A DNA stretch of 64,000 nucleotides from CALCHA01 sp035548175. GTDB taxonomy: Bacteria > Planctomycetota > Phycisphaerae > WQYP01. Position 1 is the first letter of the stretch; each line of letters begins with the position of its first letter. The DNA lies in assembly GCA_035548175.1 (NCBI GenBank), contig DASZTO010000004.1:1-64000 (forward strand), written 5' to 3'. This document shows, piece after piece, positions 31,716 to 41,039 of this stretch. The notes beneath the pieces were generated by a model, which did not search any database, was not told the DNA's origin, and was given only the letters and a program-made list of their open reading frames with translations. The translations under genes and the position numbers were made by a program.

Positions 31716-33630
31716 TGTTTGTCTCCGAGGCGCCGCGGGCGCCGGTAGTGGTCGGGGTTTTCGGGGTGTTGCCGGCGCCGTTGGTCTCGGTGTTCTTCAC
31801 GGCGGGGGCGGCGGCCGGCATGTTAGCGGGATTTTCCGTGGCGTTGCGCCTGGGACCGCCGGTGTTGCCCGCCTGCCGGGGGTTGGCGGGGGTGGCGGGG
31901 TTGGCCGATTCCTTGGCGGGTTCCTTGGCCGCGTCCTTGCCGGTTTTGGCGGGGGGCGGACCGGTGAAGGTAAAGCCGATCACGTAGTTGTAGTCGAGGC
32001 CGTCATTGTTGCCGTTGCGACCGCCGGGCCCGCCGCCGCGAGCGCCGCGGCCGCCCCGATCCTGCGGTTGCTGAGCGGCGGCGCCGCCGCGAGCGCCGCG
32101 GCCGGTATTGGGGGTGGCGTTCTGGGCTTTGACGGCATCCACGCTGATGACCTTGGCGTCCTGGAATTCGCCGGTGTCGAACATGGCCTTGGCGATGCTG
32201 GTGGGCGTTTCCTTATTCTGGCAGATGCCGGTCACCTGGCCCTTCAACGTGCCGGCGGAGGGCTGGGTACCGGCGACGCCGCCGGCGCTGGGCGTGGGCC
32301 GGTCGGCCTTGAGGGGATTGAGGGCCGGTTGCAGATTGAGATTGGTGGCATAGGCGTTAGGCACCTGGAGGATGGCATTGCTGACGGCCACGAAGCAATC
32401 CATGTAGGGCGTCTGTCCGCCGTACCAGCTCTTGGCGTCCGATTCATTTTTCAGCAACACCACCGCATCGTTATAGGCGGGCTTCATGGTGGCGATCTGG
32501 CTCTTGATCGAATCGATCTGGGCCTGCTGCTGGTTGGAGTCCCAGACGGCCCAGCCGATGCCGATGGCCACGAGCAGGCCGATGGCGACCGCCCAGGTGA
32601 CCTTGTTGCGGGTGCTGCTTTCGACGGGCGGTTTGAGCCGCGAATCGTCGAAGTTCACGGGGAGACCTTCGGGCAGGTAGGGGATGGTGGCCAGGGCGAC
32701 CGCGGGAGCGAAGCGTGAGGCTTCGGCGGTGAGTTGCTGGCCCCCGACGCCCATGGCGGTGAGATTCTGCGCGGCCACGGGCATGCCCAGGCGGGTTCCG
32801 ATGGCGCTCTGGGCTTCTTCATCCAGGCCGGTGCCGTCCCAGAGGACGAGCTTGCGATCGGCGGCGGGGGTGCCATTTTGGGGGAGGCCGGCGAAGGTGC
32901 GGCGAAGTTCCGCGACGAGTTCGGAGGTGCCGTAGCTGCCGCCGGCGCCGCTGGCGGTTCCGCTGGCCGTGCCGCCATGGGGAACGGTGGAGGCGCCCGC
33001 CCCGACCGCCGCCGGAGTGGTGGAGAAGTGGCGGATACGCTGCAATCCGTGGCCGGTCTGCACGGCGAGTTCGGCGGCCTTTCCGCCCAGGTAAACGACG
33101 ATGCCTTCAGGGGCCGCCAGCGATTTGCTGGCCGCGGCCAGGGCCGCCACCGAGGAGGTGATGCCTTCCACGCCGACGCGCGCCGCCTCGGCAAAGGCGT
33201 GAATCTGATCCACACGTTCCCTGGGAACGCCCATCAACAGCACCTGGCGAGGTTGCTTGGGATGCGATTCGCCGGCGTAGTCGTAGACCATTTCCTTGAG
33301 GTCGGCCGAGAATTCGCCCTCAGCCTGGACGCGCAGGAGGGTGGCGGCGGTTTCGGGATCGGCGGGGGGAAGTTCCTTGGGTTTGATGACCACCCAGCGC
33401 GCCGGCAGGCCGAAGATCGCTTCGCGCGATCCGAAGCCGTGCTGTTTGAGAAACGCGCCGAAGGCCTTGCCAGCGCCCGCCAACTGCGCGGCCGATGTTC
33501 CTTCGGGATACGCGAATTCGGCGTAGCGCCGGACCTCGCGTCGTCCGCCGGCATTGGCCACTTCCGCCACCAGAATGCTCTGGTCGCCCAGCGCGATGCC
33601 GAGATATTTATTGAGTCGCCGTAGTGCCAC
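31702..33630 (-). CDS. Fused PilM-PilN (GspL-type) assembly protein, 642 aa
   Basis: Residues 1-300 are an actin-like PilM/GspL cytoplasmic domain (YLGIALGDQSILVAEVANAG; ASKSLAAPEGIVVYLGGKAA). Near 340-365 a membrane helix follows (VTWAVAIGLLVAIGIGWAVW), then a coiled coil and a PilN-like periplasmic domain ending in Pro/Gly/Asn-rich sequence, including an RGG-type stretch near 560-585. The fold order equals GspL, or PilM plus PilN fused. Start is GTG 33630 with GGAGG 9 nt upstream; an ATG further upstream has no RBS. It anchors the GspE ATPase to the membrane. Confidence 0.82.
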   Translation of the reverse strand: MALRRLNKYLGIALGDQSILVAEVANAGGRREVRRYAEFAYPEGTSAAQLAGAGKAFGAFLKQHGFGSREAIFGLPARWVVIKPKELPPADPETAATLLRVQAEGEFSADLKEMVYDYAGESHPKQPRQVLLMGVPRERVDQIHAFAEAARVGVEGITSSVAALAAASKSLAAPEGIVVYLGGKAAELAVQTGHGLQRIRHFSTTPAAVGAGASTVPHGGTASGTASGAGGSYGTSELVAELRRTFAGLPQNGTPAADRKLVLWDGTGLDEEAQSAIGTRLGMPVAAQNLTAMGVGGQQLTAEASRFAPAVALATIPYLPEGLPVNFDDSRLKPPVESSTRNKVTWAVAIGLLVAIGIGWAVWDSNQQQAQIDSIKSQIATMKPAYNDAVVLLKNESDAKSWYGGQTPYMDCFVAVSNAILQVPNAYATNLNLQPALNPLKADRPTPSAGGVAGTQPSAGTLKGQVTGICQNKETPTSIAKAMFDTGEFQDAKVISVDAVKAQNATPNTGRGARGGAAAQQPQDRGGRGARGGGPGGRNGNNDGLDYNYVIGFTFTGPPPAKTGKDAAKEPAKESANPATPANPRQAGNTGGPRRNATENPANMPAAAPAVKNTETNGAGNTPKTPTTTGARGASETNNGTE

Positions 33631-33632
33631 GG

Positions 33633-34922
33633 TTACAAGCCTCCATTGTTGATGCCCGTCAGTCGCGGCTCTTTGCCCGCTTTGAGGTCTTCGAGAATTC
33701 CCGGATCCAGCGGCCAACCGAGTTCGGTCAGATCGCGCCGGTAAATCACTTTGGGGGGCGTCTGCGAGGCGTCGACAACGATCTGCACCCGCTTGAACGC
33801 GCGTCCGTCTTTGGTCACCGCCACGATGTCCGCCGAGTAGTAGTAGGAAGTCGCGGAGATGTAATTGGCGATTCCCTGGGCGGTGGCCGAATCGATGACG
33901 GTCGAGACCCAGTCGGTGGTGGTGGTGTCCACGCCGCCGGTGCGTCCCTGGACGATGGACTGAGCGTCGTCGTCGGTCATTCCCGGCAGGCAGCGCAGGA
34001 CCTGGAGGGGAGCGGTATTCACGTTGATCTTGGCGACGGTGGCGGCTCCGCCTGTGCCACCCGCTCCGCCGCCGCCACCCGCTCCGCCGGTCCCGCCCGC
34101 ACCGCCTCCGCCCGCGCCGCCGCCGCCGCCGACCTGTGCCTCATTGCCGGTCAGCGATCCCCCCGCCGACGCCGCGGGCTGCCCGGTGGTCGGATCGACC
34201 GGCGGGAGCGTCCAGACGGTCACAAAGGGATAAATCCCGCGCGGATCTTCCCCATCGGTCGTCGAAAACATCGCGCCTCCGCCGCTGGCGGCGTTCTCCG
34301 CGTCGTCGATCACGCCGTTGCGGTTGATGTCATACCCGTACAGGATGCTCGGGGTCACGTTGGCAACCAGATTCAATTCATCAACGCTCTCGAGCGGCCC
34401 GTTCTTGCAGTGATAGGGAATCGGCAGGGACATGTACTCGGTGTCTTCGGCGCCGTCGCCGTTGGTCACGGTGTCGTCGGTGTCGATCCAGTCGACGATC
34501 GAATCGCACGCTTCCTGCGTCATGTTGGGCAGATTGATGATCATGTCGGGCGTCGCGGTGTTCAAATTCAGCTTGCTGCATTCATCGACGATACCGAAAT
34601 CGAATGACTGGGGATCGTCGGGCACCGGCCGGAGCAGCCAGAAATAGCCGGTATCGAGTTGGACGGCTTCGGCGGGCGTTTCCGTGACGGTGAGGGCGTC
34701 ACCGGCCATCTGGTCGACCTGGCAGAAGACCCACTGCTCGGCGCCCAGTTCGATTTCATCGGCCTGAAGCTGCGCCACGCGGTTGGCCGACGCCGAGGTT
34801 TCGACGCGCACGCGCTGGGCGAGCACGATCGTGACCGCGACCAGCACCACCATGATCCAGGTGGCCAGGATCAGGATGATCCCTCGCCGGCGCTTGCTTG
34901 CATGGACGGTTGTAGGCGTCAT
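33633..34922 (-). CDS. gspK: Type II secretion minor pseudopilin GspK
   Basis: The prepilin-like N-terminus KRRRGIILILATWIMVVLV has Gly before the cleavage site and no Glu at +5, as is characteristic of GspK. The large globular part includes LNLNTATPDMIINLPNMTQE and NVNTAPLQVLRCLPGMTDDD, the helix-hairpin-helix-like SAM repeats of the family. A Gly-rich insert of about 40 residues (near 262-300) splits the domain. It follows gspJ by 1 bp. GspK caps the pseudopilus tip with GspI and GspJ. Confidence 0.9.
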   Translation of the reverse strand: MTPTTVHASKRRRGIILILATWIMVVLVAVTIVLAQRVRVETSASANRVAQLQADEIELGAEQWVFCQVDQMAGDALTVTETPAEAVQLDTGYFWLLRPVPDDPQSFDFGIVDECSKLNLNTATPDMIINLPNMTQEACDSIVDWIDTDDTVTNGDGAEDTEYMSLPIPYHCKNGPLESVDELNLVANVTPSILYGYDINRNGVIDDAENAASGGGAMFSTTDGEDPRGIYPFVTVWTLPPVDPTTGQPAASAGGSLTGNEAQVGGGGGAGGGGAGGTGGAGGGGGAGGTGGAATVAKINVNTAPLQVLRCLPGMTDDDAQSIVQGRTGGVDTTTTDWVSTVIDSATAQGIANYISATSYYYSADIVAVTKDGRAFKRVQIVVDASQTPPKVIYRRDLTELGWPLDPGILEDLKAGKEPRLTGINNGGL

Positions 34923-34923
34923 C

Positions 34924-35757
34924 TCAGTTCCCCGTCACGGTGTTGGTCGTGCTCAGGTCCACGTAGCAGGCCAGGTTGATCACCCGGATGATCCGCGTGA
35001 CCGGGCCGTTGGGCGTGGTGGGCGTGAGTTCGAGGGTGATTCGCACGGCCACGGGCAGTTCGTTCTGGGGGTCGGTGGCGGTGGAATCCCAGGAGGTCTG
35101 CCAGGTGGTGCCGTCAAAATACTCGACATTGAAGGTCTGGACGCCGCGGCAGATGATTTCCTGGTCGGGATCGGGCTGCACGTCGGCGAGAAGATCGGAG
35201 GTGACGTAGCGCATCAGGCAGGGAGTGCCGCCGTCGTCGGGTGCGATCGTATATTCGACCTGCTTGACGTCGGCGTTGTTGGGACCGCTGGAGACGCCGC
35301 TTCCGGAACCGCCGAGGCCGGCGAGCATGCCGCCGCCGCCGGTTCCGCCGGAGGCGCCGCTGAGCAGGCCGCCGCCGAGGCCGCCGAGGGAATTGCCGTT
35401 GGGATCGGTGTCGATGGCGCGAAGGGTCGGGCCGGTGGGTGAATCGGTGGGGGCGAAGAAGATCACATCATCCTGGTCGCCGTTGTCGGTGCCCTCGAAC
35501 TCATAGGCGAGCGTGCCGGTGGGCGGGAGCGCGGAGGAAAAATCGCGCACGAGAAAATCCATGCTGATGCCGATCCGGGAGGCGGGATCCATGGCGGCTT
35601 CGGCGGTGCTTTTGGCCTTGAAGGCGGAGTAAATGGACTGCGAGAGCGCCAGCGTGATGATCGCCACGATCGCCAGGGCGACCATCAGTTCGAGCAGCGT
35701 GAACGCGCCCGCCGAACGGCGTGTGCCTGGGTGAAATTGTGCGGCGCTGGTGGTCAT
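34924..35757 (-). CDS. gspJ: Type II secretion minor pseudopilin GspJ
   Basis: The prepilin signal is GAFTLLELMVALAIVAIITL; the residue before Phe is Ala rather than the usual Gly, which is tolerated less often. After the hydrophobic helix come DPASRIGISMDFLVRDFSSA and EYFDGTTWQTSWDSTATDPQ, typical of GspJ. A Gly-rich block of ~40 residues is inserted near 130-165. ATG 35757 overlaps the gspI stop by 4 nt. Product 277 aa. Confidence 0.85.
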   Translation of the reverse strand: MTTSAAQFHPGTRRSAGAFTLLELMVALAIVAIITLALSQSIYSAFKAKSTAEAAMDPASRIGISMDFLVRDFSSALPPTGTLAYEFEGTDNGDQDDVIFFAPTDSPTGPTLRAIDTDPNGNSLGGLGGGLLSGASGGTGGGGMLAGLGGSGSGVSSGPNNADVKQVEYTIAPDDGGTPCLMRYVTSDLLADVQPDPDQEIICRGVQTFNVEYFDGTTWQTSWDSTATDPQNELPVAVRITLELTPTTPNGPVTRIIRVINLACYVDLSTTNTVTGN

Positions 35758-36206
35758 TGGGTGGTCGTTTCCTCCGGCGTCTTTTGCTGATCGAACATCA
35801 GCGTGGCGACCGTCACCGAATAGTCGCGGTTGTAGGCTTTCCAGCTCACCACGCACTCGACCTGCTGCAAATCCGAAGTGCCGTTGGGTTCCGCGAAATC
35901 CGACGTCTGAATCTGCCAGTGATAGAGGGCGGGTTCGTTGGTGTCGTAGTTGGCGGAGTCATCGCCGCTGTCGGCGTTGGTCCAGGTCCACTCGGCGATG
36001 GCGTCGTTGAGATGGTTGGCGGCGATCTGCATCGCGATGGTGCGCTGCTTCACCAGTCCCGCGCCGCGCACCATGATCGCCAGCGCCTGCCACAACGCCA
36101 CCATGATGATCCCGATCACCACCACCGTCACCAGGGCTTCGATCAGCGTGAAGCCGGCATTGGGGCGGGGGCGGAGGAGGCGATGTGCGTGGAGGCGGCG
36201 GTACAT
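35754..36206 (-). CDS. gspI: Type II secretion minor pseudopilin GspI
   Basis: The prepilin signal NAGFTLIEALVTVVVIGIIM has Gly before Phe and Glu at +5. The rest matches GspI-type minor pseudopilins: GLVKQRTIAMQIAANHLNDA and CVVSWKAYNRDYSVTVATLM. It overlaps gspH by 1 bp and gspJ by 4 bp. Assembled with GspJ and GspK at the pseudopilus tip. Confidence 0.85.
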   Translation of the reverse strand: MYRRLHAHRLLRPRPNAGFTLIEALVTVVVIGIIMVALWQALAIMVRGAGLVKQRTIAMQIAANHLNDAIAEWTWTNADSGDDSANYDTNEPALYHWQIQTSDFAEPNGTSDLQQVECVVSWKAYNRDYSVTVATLMFDQQKTPEETTTQ

Positions 36207-36715
36207 TACTTGTCCTCCACGATGTGGTAGCTGTCGCTGGGGGACTCGCAGGTGATCGAATAGCTGACGCCGCGATCATCGGTCAGCTTGATCGTGCCCG
36301 GATCGCACCGGCCGGTGGGATAAAAGCGCGCGATCTGCTGGGTGTTGTCTCCCTGGGGCAGGTCGCATTCCATACGCATGCCGCCGGGCCCCTGCGGAAT
36401 CACCAGCGCGTTGCCGATGCTGGTTTGCAGCGGCTGCTGCGCCCCGGCATCGTCCTCGGCGGTCACGGAGACCTCACCGACGCGCGTGTCGACGTTGAGC
36501 TGATAGGTGCGGCCTTCGGAGATCGCCTGCGAACGGGCGTAGTGCGCCATGGCCATGATCTGCGACGCCAGATCCGGAGCGCGGCGCCCGGAAATGAAGC
36601 CCTTGAGATTGGGCGCCGCGATCGCCGCCACCAACGCTATCACGAACATCACCATCACCAGCTCCAGGAGGGTGAACCCCCGGCCTGATTTGAAGTTGTT
36701 GCGTGTGTGGGTCAT
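36206..36715 (-). CDS. gspH: Type II secretion minor pseudopilin GspH
   Basis: The prepilin signal GRGFTLLELVMVMFVIALVA is followed by the family stretch QIMAMAHYARSQAISEGRTY and a beta-rich domain with FYPTGRCDPGTIKLTDDRGV. It lies between gspG and gspI as in standard T2SS operons. Three Cys may form a disulfide. Confidence 0.87.
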   Translation of the reverse strand: MTHTRNNFKSGRGFTLLELVMVMFVIALVAAIAAPNLKGFISGRRAPDLASQIMAMAHYARSQAISEGRTYQLNVDTRVGEVSVTAEDDAGAQQPLQTSIGNALVIPQGPGGMRMECDLPQGDNTQQIARFYPTGRCDPGTIKLTDDRGVSYSITCESPSDSYHIVEDK

Positions 36716-36761
36716 GACTCGACCTCATTGGTCCGGCGACCGCCGCCCGACCGATTTTCGC

Positions 36762-37205
36762 TTACTTGCTCGTGGGACCGTTGGTGATGTCGTCGTCGGT
36801 GCCTTCCTGGCCGTCCTTGCCGACGCACACGAGGTCAACGCCGCGCGGGTTGAGCGTGCCGGGGTTGCGATAGATGTAGGCGTTGCCCCAGGGATCGGTG
36901 GGCACCTGCTTGATGTAGGGGCCGTTCCAATCCTTGGCGTTGGCGACGTTGTCCACCAGCGCCTGGAGGCCCTGATCGTTGGTCGGATAGCTGCCGCAAT
37001 CCTGGTTGTAGACGTCCAGCTGGCCTTCCATCAGCGAGATGTCGGTCTTGGCCTTTTGAATCTTGGCCTGCTCGCCGCGGTTGACGAACTTCGGCACGAC
37101 CACGGCCGCCAGCACGGCGAGGATGGCCATCACCAGCAGCAGTTCGATCAGCGTAAAGCCGCTCACGCCGCGCGCTCTCACCTGAATTTGTTTGTTCGCC
37201 TGCAT
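36762..37205 (-). CDS. gspG: Type II secretion major pseudopilin GspG
   Basis: The prepilin signal GVSGFTLIELLLVMAILAVL has Gly before Phe and Glu at +5. It carries the GspG hallmarks AKTDISLMEGQLDVYNQDCG, YPTNDQGLQALVDN and WNGPYIKQVPTDPWGNAYIY, and a C-terminal DGQEGTDDDI calcium-binding-like loop. It forms the pseudopilus shaft. Confidence 0.95.
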   Translation of the reverse strand: MQANKQIQVRARGVSGFTLIELLLVMAILAVLAAVVVPKFVNRGEQAKIQKAKTDISLMEGQLDVYNQDCGSYPTNDQGLQALVDNVANAKDWNGPYIKQVPTDPWGNAYIYRNPGTLNPRGVDLVCVGKDGQEGTDDDITNGPTSK

Positions 37206-37278
37206 AATCGTCTCCTTTGATCCCTTGTGCAGCCTGTGTTATTCGTTGCGTCGCCGCGCACGTGGCGGCGCGCGTTTC

Positions 37279-38496
37279 TCATTTCATTGCGTCCTGCAAG
37301 CTGAAAATCGGCAGCAGCATCCCGATCACCACCGTCCCGATGAACGCCGCCATCAGAAACAGCATGATCGGCTCCGCCAGCGACACCAGGATTCGCAGCT
37401 TGCGATCGAGTTCCTGCTCGAACGTCACCGACAGACGCATCAATTCCTTGTCCAGGCGGCCGGTTTCCTCGGCGACCGCGACCATTTCCACGACCGACGG
37501 CGGGAACAGCTCAGGGCTGGAGGCGAAGGCCTTCGAGAGCGCTTCGCCGCGCTGCACTTCGTCGATCGCCTTGTTGACCGTATCCGCCAGCGTCTGGTTG
37601 CCGATGGCGTCGCGCGAGGTTCGCAGCGAAGAGACCAGCGGCACGCCGGAGCCCACCAGGGTGCCGAGCATGCGGCAGAACCGCACGAGGGCGAAGTGGG
37701 CGACGACCTGTCCGAGCAGCGGCGCCTTGAGCATGGCTTTTTCGATGGTGCGGCGGCCGCTTTCCGTGGCCGCCATGCGCTTGAGAACGATGACCAGCAC
37801 GATGATCACGCCGGCGACAACCGGGGCGTCATGCTGGACGATGTGGCTCGCCGCGATGATCGCCAGCGTCAGCGCCGGAAGCTGGCCCCCGAAGCTCGCG
37901 AAGATGCCGGTGAACCGCGGAATGAAGAAGGTCAGCAGGAAGATGATCACGCCCACGGCCAGCACGGCGAGCACGCAGGGGTAGACCATGGCGGCTTTCA
38001 CCTTGCCCTTGAGGTCCGCTTCACGGGAGCGGAATTCCGCGATCTGGTTCAGCACCACTTCCAGGAAGCCGCCCTGTTCGCCGGCCTTCACCATCGCCAC
38101 GTAGACCGAGGAAAAGCTCTTGGGGAATTTCGCCATCGCATCGGCCAGAGCGGTACCCTGCACGACTTCATCGTGAATCTCGCCCCACAAGTGCTTCGCC
38201 GCCGGATTGGAGGATTCCCTCCGGAGCAAATTCAGCGCCCGCGCCAAAGGCACGCCGCCGGCCAGCAGGTTCGCCAGGTCGCGCGTGAACGCTTCGACCA
38301 GTTTCTGCGGGACGCGGCCGGCCCTGCCCACCGCCTGCGCGCGTTTCGCGGCGCCCGCCTTTTCTTCGCTGATCTCCAGCGGGTGAAGCCCCTTCTGCAT
38401 CAGAGACGCGATCGCCGCCGCACGGTTGTCCGCCGTCAGCGTCCCGTTGCTCTTCTGCCCCTTGGTGCTCACCGCTCTATAGCTGAATGTGGTCAT
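37279..38496 (-). CDS. gspF: Type II secretion inner-membrane protein GspF
   Basis: Two repeats of the GspF domain are present: GVPLARALNLLRRESSNPAA (residues ~73-92) and GSGVPLVSSLRTSRDAIGNQ (~276-295). Membrane helices lie at ~170-195 (VYPCVLAVLAVGVIIFLLTF), ~225-245 and ~375-400 (PIMLFLMAAFIGTVVIGMLL). It forms the platform with GspL and GspM. Length 405 aa is usual. Confidence 0.95.
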   Translation of the reverse strand: MTTFSYRAVSTKGQKSNGTLTADNRAAAIASLMQKGLHPLEISEEKAGAAKRAQAVGRAGRVPQKLVEAFTRDLANLLAGGVPLARALNLLRRESSNPAAKHLWGEIHDEVVQGTALADAMAKFPKSFSSVYVAMVKAGEQGGFLEVVLNQIAEFRSREADLKGKVKAAMVYPCVLAVLAVGVIIFLLTFFIPRFTGIFASFGGQLPALTLAIIAASHIVQHDAPVVAGVIIVLVIVLKRMAATESGRRTIEKAMLKAPLLGQVVAHFALVRFCRMLGTLVGSGVPLVSSLRTSRDAIGNQTLADTVNKAIDEVQRGEALSKAFASSPELFPPSVVEMVAVAEETGRLDKELMRLSVTFEQELDRKLRILVSLAEPIMLFLMAAFIGTVVIGMLLPIFSLQDAMK

Positions 38497-38548
38497 GACC
38501 GTTTACCCGCTGGTTCCTGCTGCTTCGAGTCCCGTTCTTCGGATGATC

Positions 38549-40252
38549 TCACACGTGCTGATGCGCCAGCATCGCCGTCTCATCCTTGGTGTTGCTGACA
38601 ATTTCCGGAATCGTCGTCCGGCCCGCACGCACCAGACGCCAGGCGTCCTCACGCAGGCTCTTCATCCCCTGCTCCACCGCCTTGCGCCGGATCGCCCCCG
38701 CCGACGCGCGCTGCAGAATCAATTCCTGAATCTCTTCGGTCATCGGCATCATTTCAAAAACCGCCTGCCGGCCGCGATAACCCGTGTTCTGGCAGTGCCG
38801 GCAACCCTTGCCTTTGTAGAGCACCTCAGGCACCTCGTCACCGAATTCCTCACGCAGCGCCCGCATATCCGATTCGGTGTCCACTTCCTTGCATTCCTTG
38901 CAGATCACGCGCACCAGACGCTGGGCCATGACCATTTCGACCGAGCTGGACACGAGATAAGGCTCGACGCCCATATCGATCAGACGTGTCGCAGCGCCGG
39001 GAGCGTCGTTCGTGTGCAGGGTCGAGAACACCAGGTGGCCGGTAAGCGAAGCCTGCACCGCGATTTCGGCGGTTTCACGGTCACGGATTTCACCGATCAG
39101 CACCACGTCCGGGTCGTGACGCAGAATCGCACGCAGACCGCCGCCAAATGTCAGGCCCGCCTTGATATTGACCTGAATCTGGTTGATGCCCTTGAGGTTG
39201 TATTCGACCGGGTCTTCGATCGTGATGATCTTGCGTTCCGTGTCGTTGATCTTGTTGAGGCCCGCGTACAGCGTGGAGGTCTTGCCCGAGCCGGTGGGAC
39301 CCGTCACCAGGATGATGCCATGGGGCAGGTCGAGCACCCGCAGGAATTCCTTGTGCTTTTCCTCATCCATCTGCAGGCGGTCCAGACCGAAGGCCATTTC
39401 GCTGCGGTCCAGAATACGCATGACGACCGCCTCGCCGTGGATCATGGGGATGACCGAGACGCGCAAGTCGATTTCGCGGCCGCCGACCTTGAGGCGGATA
39501 CGACCGTCCTGGGGAACGCGCTTTTCGGCGATATCCAGGTGGGCGAGAATCTTCAGGCGCGACACGATCGCCGCGTGATAGCGGCGGATCGAGGCGGGAA
39601 TGTTCGCTTCCACCAGGATGCCGTCAACACGGTACCGGATGCGGAGTTCGTGTTCGAAAGGCTCGACGTGCACGTCCGTCGCGCGCGAGTCCAGCGCTTC
39701 CTGCATGATCTGGTTCACGAAGCGGATGATGGTCGCGTCTTCGGCGGCCTTGGAAAGGTCGATCTCGCCGTCGTCCTCATCCTTGAGAATCTCCACCCCA
39801 TCCTCGTTGAGCATGGTCTGCAGGGTGTCGGCCCCGATGCCCAGCGTGCGTTTGATGCACCGGTCGATTTCCTGCGAGGTCGCCAGCACCGTGCGGAACT
39901 CGCGGCCGGTGACCAGCCGAAGTTCATCGAGCCCCGTCTGATCGAACACGCGGTTGGTGGCGACCGTGGTGACGCCGTCGTCCTCGGCCAGCGGGATCAT
40001 GTGCCGCTCGAGGAGGATGCGTGCCGGGAACTGCGCCAGGAACTCCTTGGACGGGTTGACCGTTTCGAGTTCCATGTAGGGCATTTCCAGCAGGGTGGCC
40101 AAAGATTTCAGCATGGCGTCCTCGGCGAGGTTGCCATCCTCGCGCAGCGCGTCGTCCAGCGTCTTGCCGCCGGCCATTTCCGCGCGGATGCGTCCCGCCG
40201 ACGCTTCCGTCAGCTTGCCGTCTTTGGTCAACATGTCGATGACGTCGAACAT
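38549..40252 (-). CDS. gspE: Type II secretion ATPase GspE
   Basis: A hexameric secretion ATPase. The N-terminal N1E/N2E domain is followed by Walker A GPTGSGKTSTLYAGLN (near residue 315-330), the Asp box and Walker B VVLIGEIRDRETAEIAVQAS, the His box HLVFSTLHTNDAPGA and a tetra-Cys zinc motif (CKECKEV near 450 and CRHCQNTGYRG near 484). ATG 40252 follows AGGA. The gene leads the gspE-to-gspD block and follows a terminator at 40341. Confidence 0.96.
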   Translation of the reverse strand: MFDVIDMLTKDGKLTEASAGRIRAEMAGGKTLDDALREDGNLAEDAMLKSLATLLEMPYMELETVNPSKEFLAQFPARILLERHMIPLAEDDGVTTVATNRVFDQTGLDELRLVTGREFRTVLATSQEIDRCIKRTLGIGADTLQTMLNEDGVEILKDEDDGEIDLSKAAEDATIIRFVNQIMQEALDSRATDVHVEPFEHELRIRYRVDGILVEANIPASIRRYHAAIVSRLKILAHLDIAEKRVPQDGRIRLKVGGREIDLRVSVIPMIHGEAVVMRILDRSEMAFGLDRLQMDEEKHKEFLRVLDLPHGIILVTGPTGSGKTSTLYAGLNKINDTERKIITIEDPVEYNLKGINQIQVNIKAGLTFGGGLRAILRHDPDVVLIGEIRDRETAEIAVQASLTGHLVFSTLHTNDAPGAATRLIDMGVEPYLVSSSVEMVMAQRLVRVICKECKEVDTESDMRALREEFGDEVPEVLYKGKGCRHCQNTGYRGRQAVFEMMPMTEEIQELILQRASAGAIRRKAVEQGMKSLREDAWRLVRAGRTTIPEIVSNTKDETAMLAHQHV

Positions 40253-40340
40253 TGTTTGGTTTCCTGCCTGCCTGGGTGACTGCTTGCTGGTTGGCTTTCC
40301 GCCATCGTGCCGGCGGCGCCCGTGCTGAAATTGAAAAGTT

Positions 40341-40378
40341 GCCTGCGGGGCCGGCGCCTTTCGCCGGCCCCCGCAGGC
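40341..40378 (-). terminator. Strong hairpin terminator after the Gly-rich periplasmic gene
   Basis: The stem GCCTGCGGGGCCGGC pairs with GCCGGCCCCCGCAGGC apart from one bulged base, with a short loop CGCCTTTCG. On the minus strand it is followed by AACTTTTC. It lies 8 bp beyond the stop at 40386 and upstream of gspE. Confidence 0.75.
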
Positions 40379-40385
40379 TCGGGCC

Positions 40386-40973
40386 TTATTCGAGAATGCC
40401 CAGTTCCACCATGACGGCTTCCTGGCGCTGGGTCAGGAGCGCCTGAAGGTCGGTCTGGGCCTTTTTGAGAACCTCGCGGGCGCGGGCGCGGGCATCACGC
40501 AGCGCCTGAAGTTTTTCCTTGATCAGTTCCGGCGGGGAGTCCTTGTTGTCCAGCGCCTGCTGCAACGCCGCCTGCGCCGCCTGAACTTCCGACTGGTTCG
40601 CGGTGGGTTGGGCGCCTCCGCCGAAGCCGCCCCGGCCGCCGCGGCCGCCAAAGCCGCGCATTCCGCCGGCCTGCACGTCCCGCTGTGCGGTCATCACCGC
40701 TTCGACCTTGGGCTGGATCGCCGCCCAGTCTTCGTCGGTGGCGCCGATCTGCTGTTGAATCTGCTGCATCCGCTGCTGCTGGAACTGCGCCGCGCCGCCG
40801 CCGCGACCGCCCCGGCCGCCGCCGCCGCGACCGCCGCCGAATCCGCCGCCGCCGCCACCGCCGCCGCCTCCCTGGCCGCCGCCGCCGCCGCCGACCTGGC
40901 CCAGCGCCGGCATCGCCGCCGCCGCCATCAGCAGCATGCCCGTTCCAATGATCTTGCCCAACGTGCCCTTCAT
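40386..40973 (-). CDS. Gly-rich exported protein of Spy/CpxP-like helical type, 195 aa
   Basis: A signal peptide (IIGTGMLLMAAAAMPALG) is followed by ~40 residues of Gly/Arg repeats. Helices follow (QQRMQQIQQQIGATDEDWAA; IQPKVEAVMTAQ), then a second Gly/Arg patch and C-terminal helices (ELIKEKLQALRDARARAREV). The helical part resembles Spy/CpxP-type periplasmic chaperones but lacks a clear LTxxQ motif. It follows the Spy-type gene by 66 bp and ends in a terminator before gspE. Confidence 0.65.
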   Translation of the reverse strand: MKGTLGKIIGTGMLLMAAAAMPALGQVGGGGGGQGGGGGGGGGGFGGGRGGGGRGGRGGGAAQFQQQRMQQIQQQIGATDEDWAAIQPKVEAVMTAQRDVQAGGMRGFGGRGGRGGFGGGAQPTANQSEVQAAQAALQQALDNKDSPPELIKEKLQALRDARARAREVLKKAQTDLQALLTQRQEAVMVELGILE

Positions 40974-41039
40974 ACGACCTCCCTAGTGAAATAAGTGCAT
41001 TCAGTCGCGCCCACGCGCAACGGGTATCCACAACCGTTC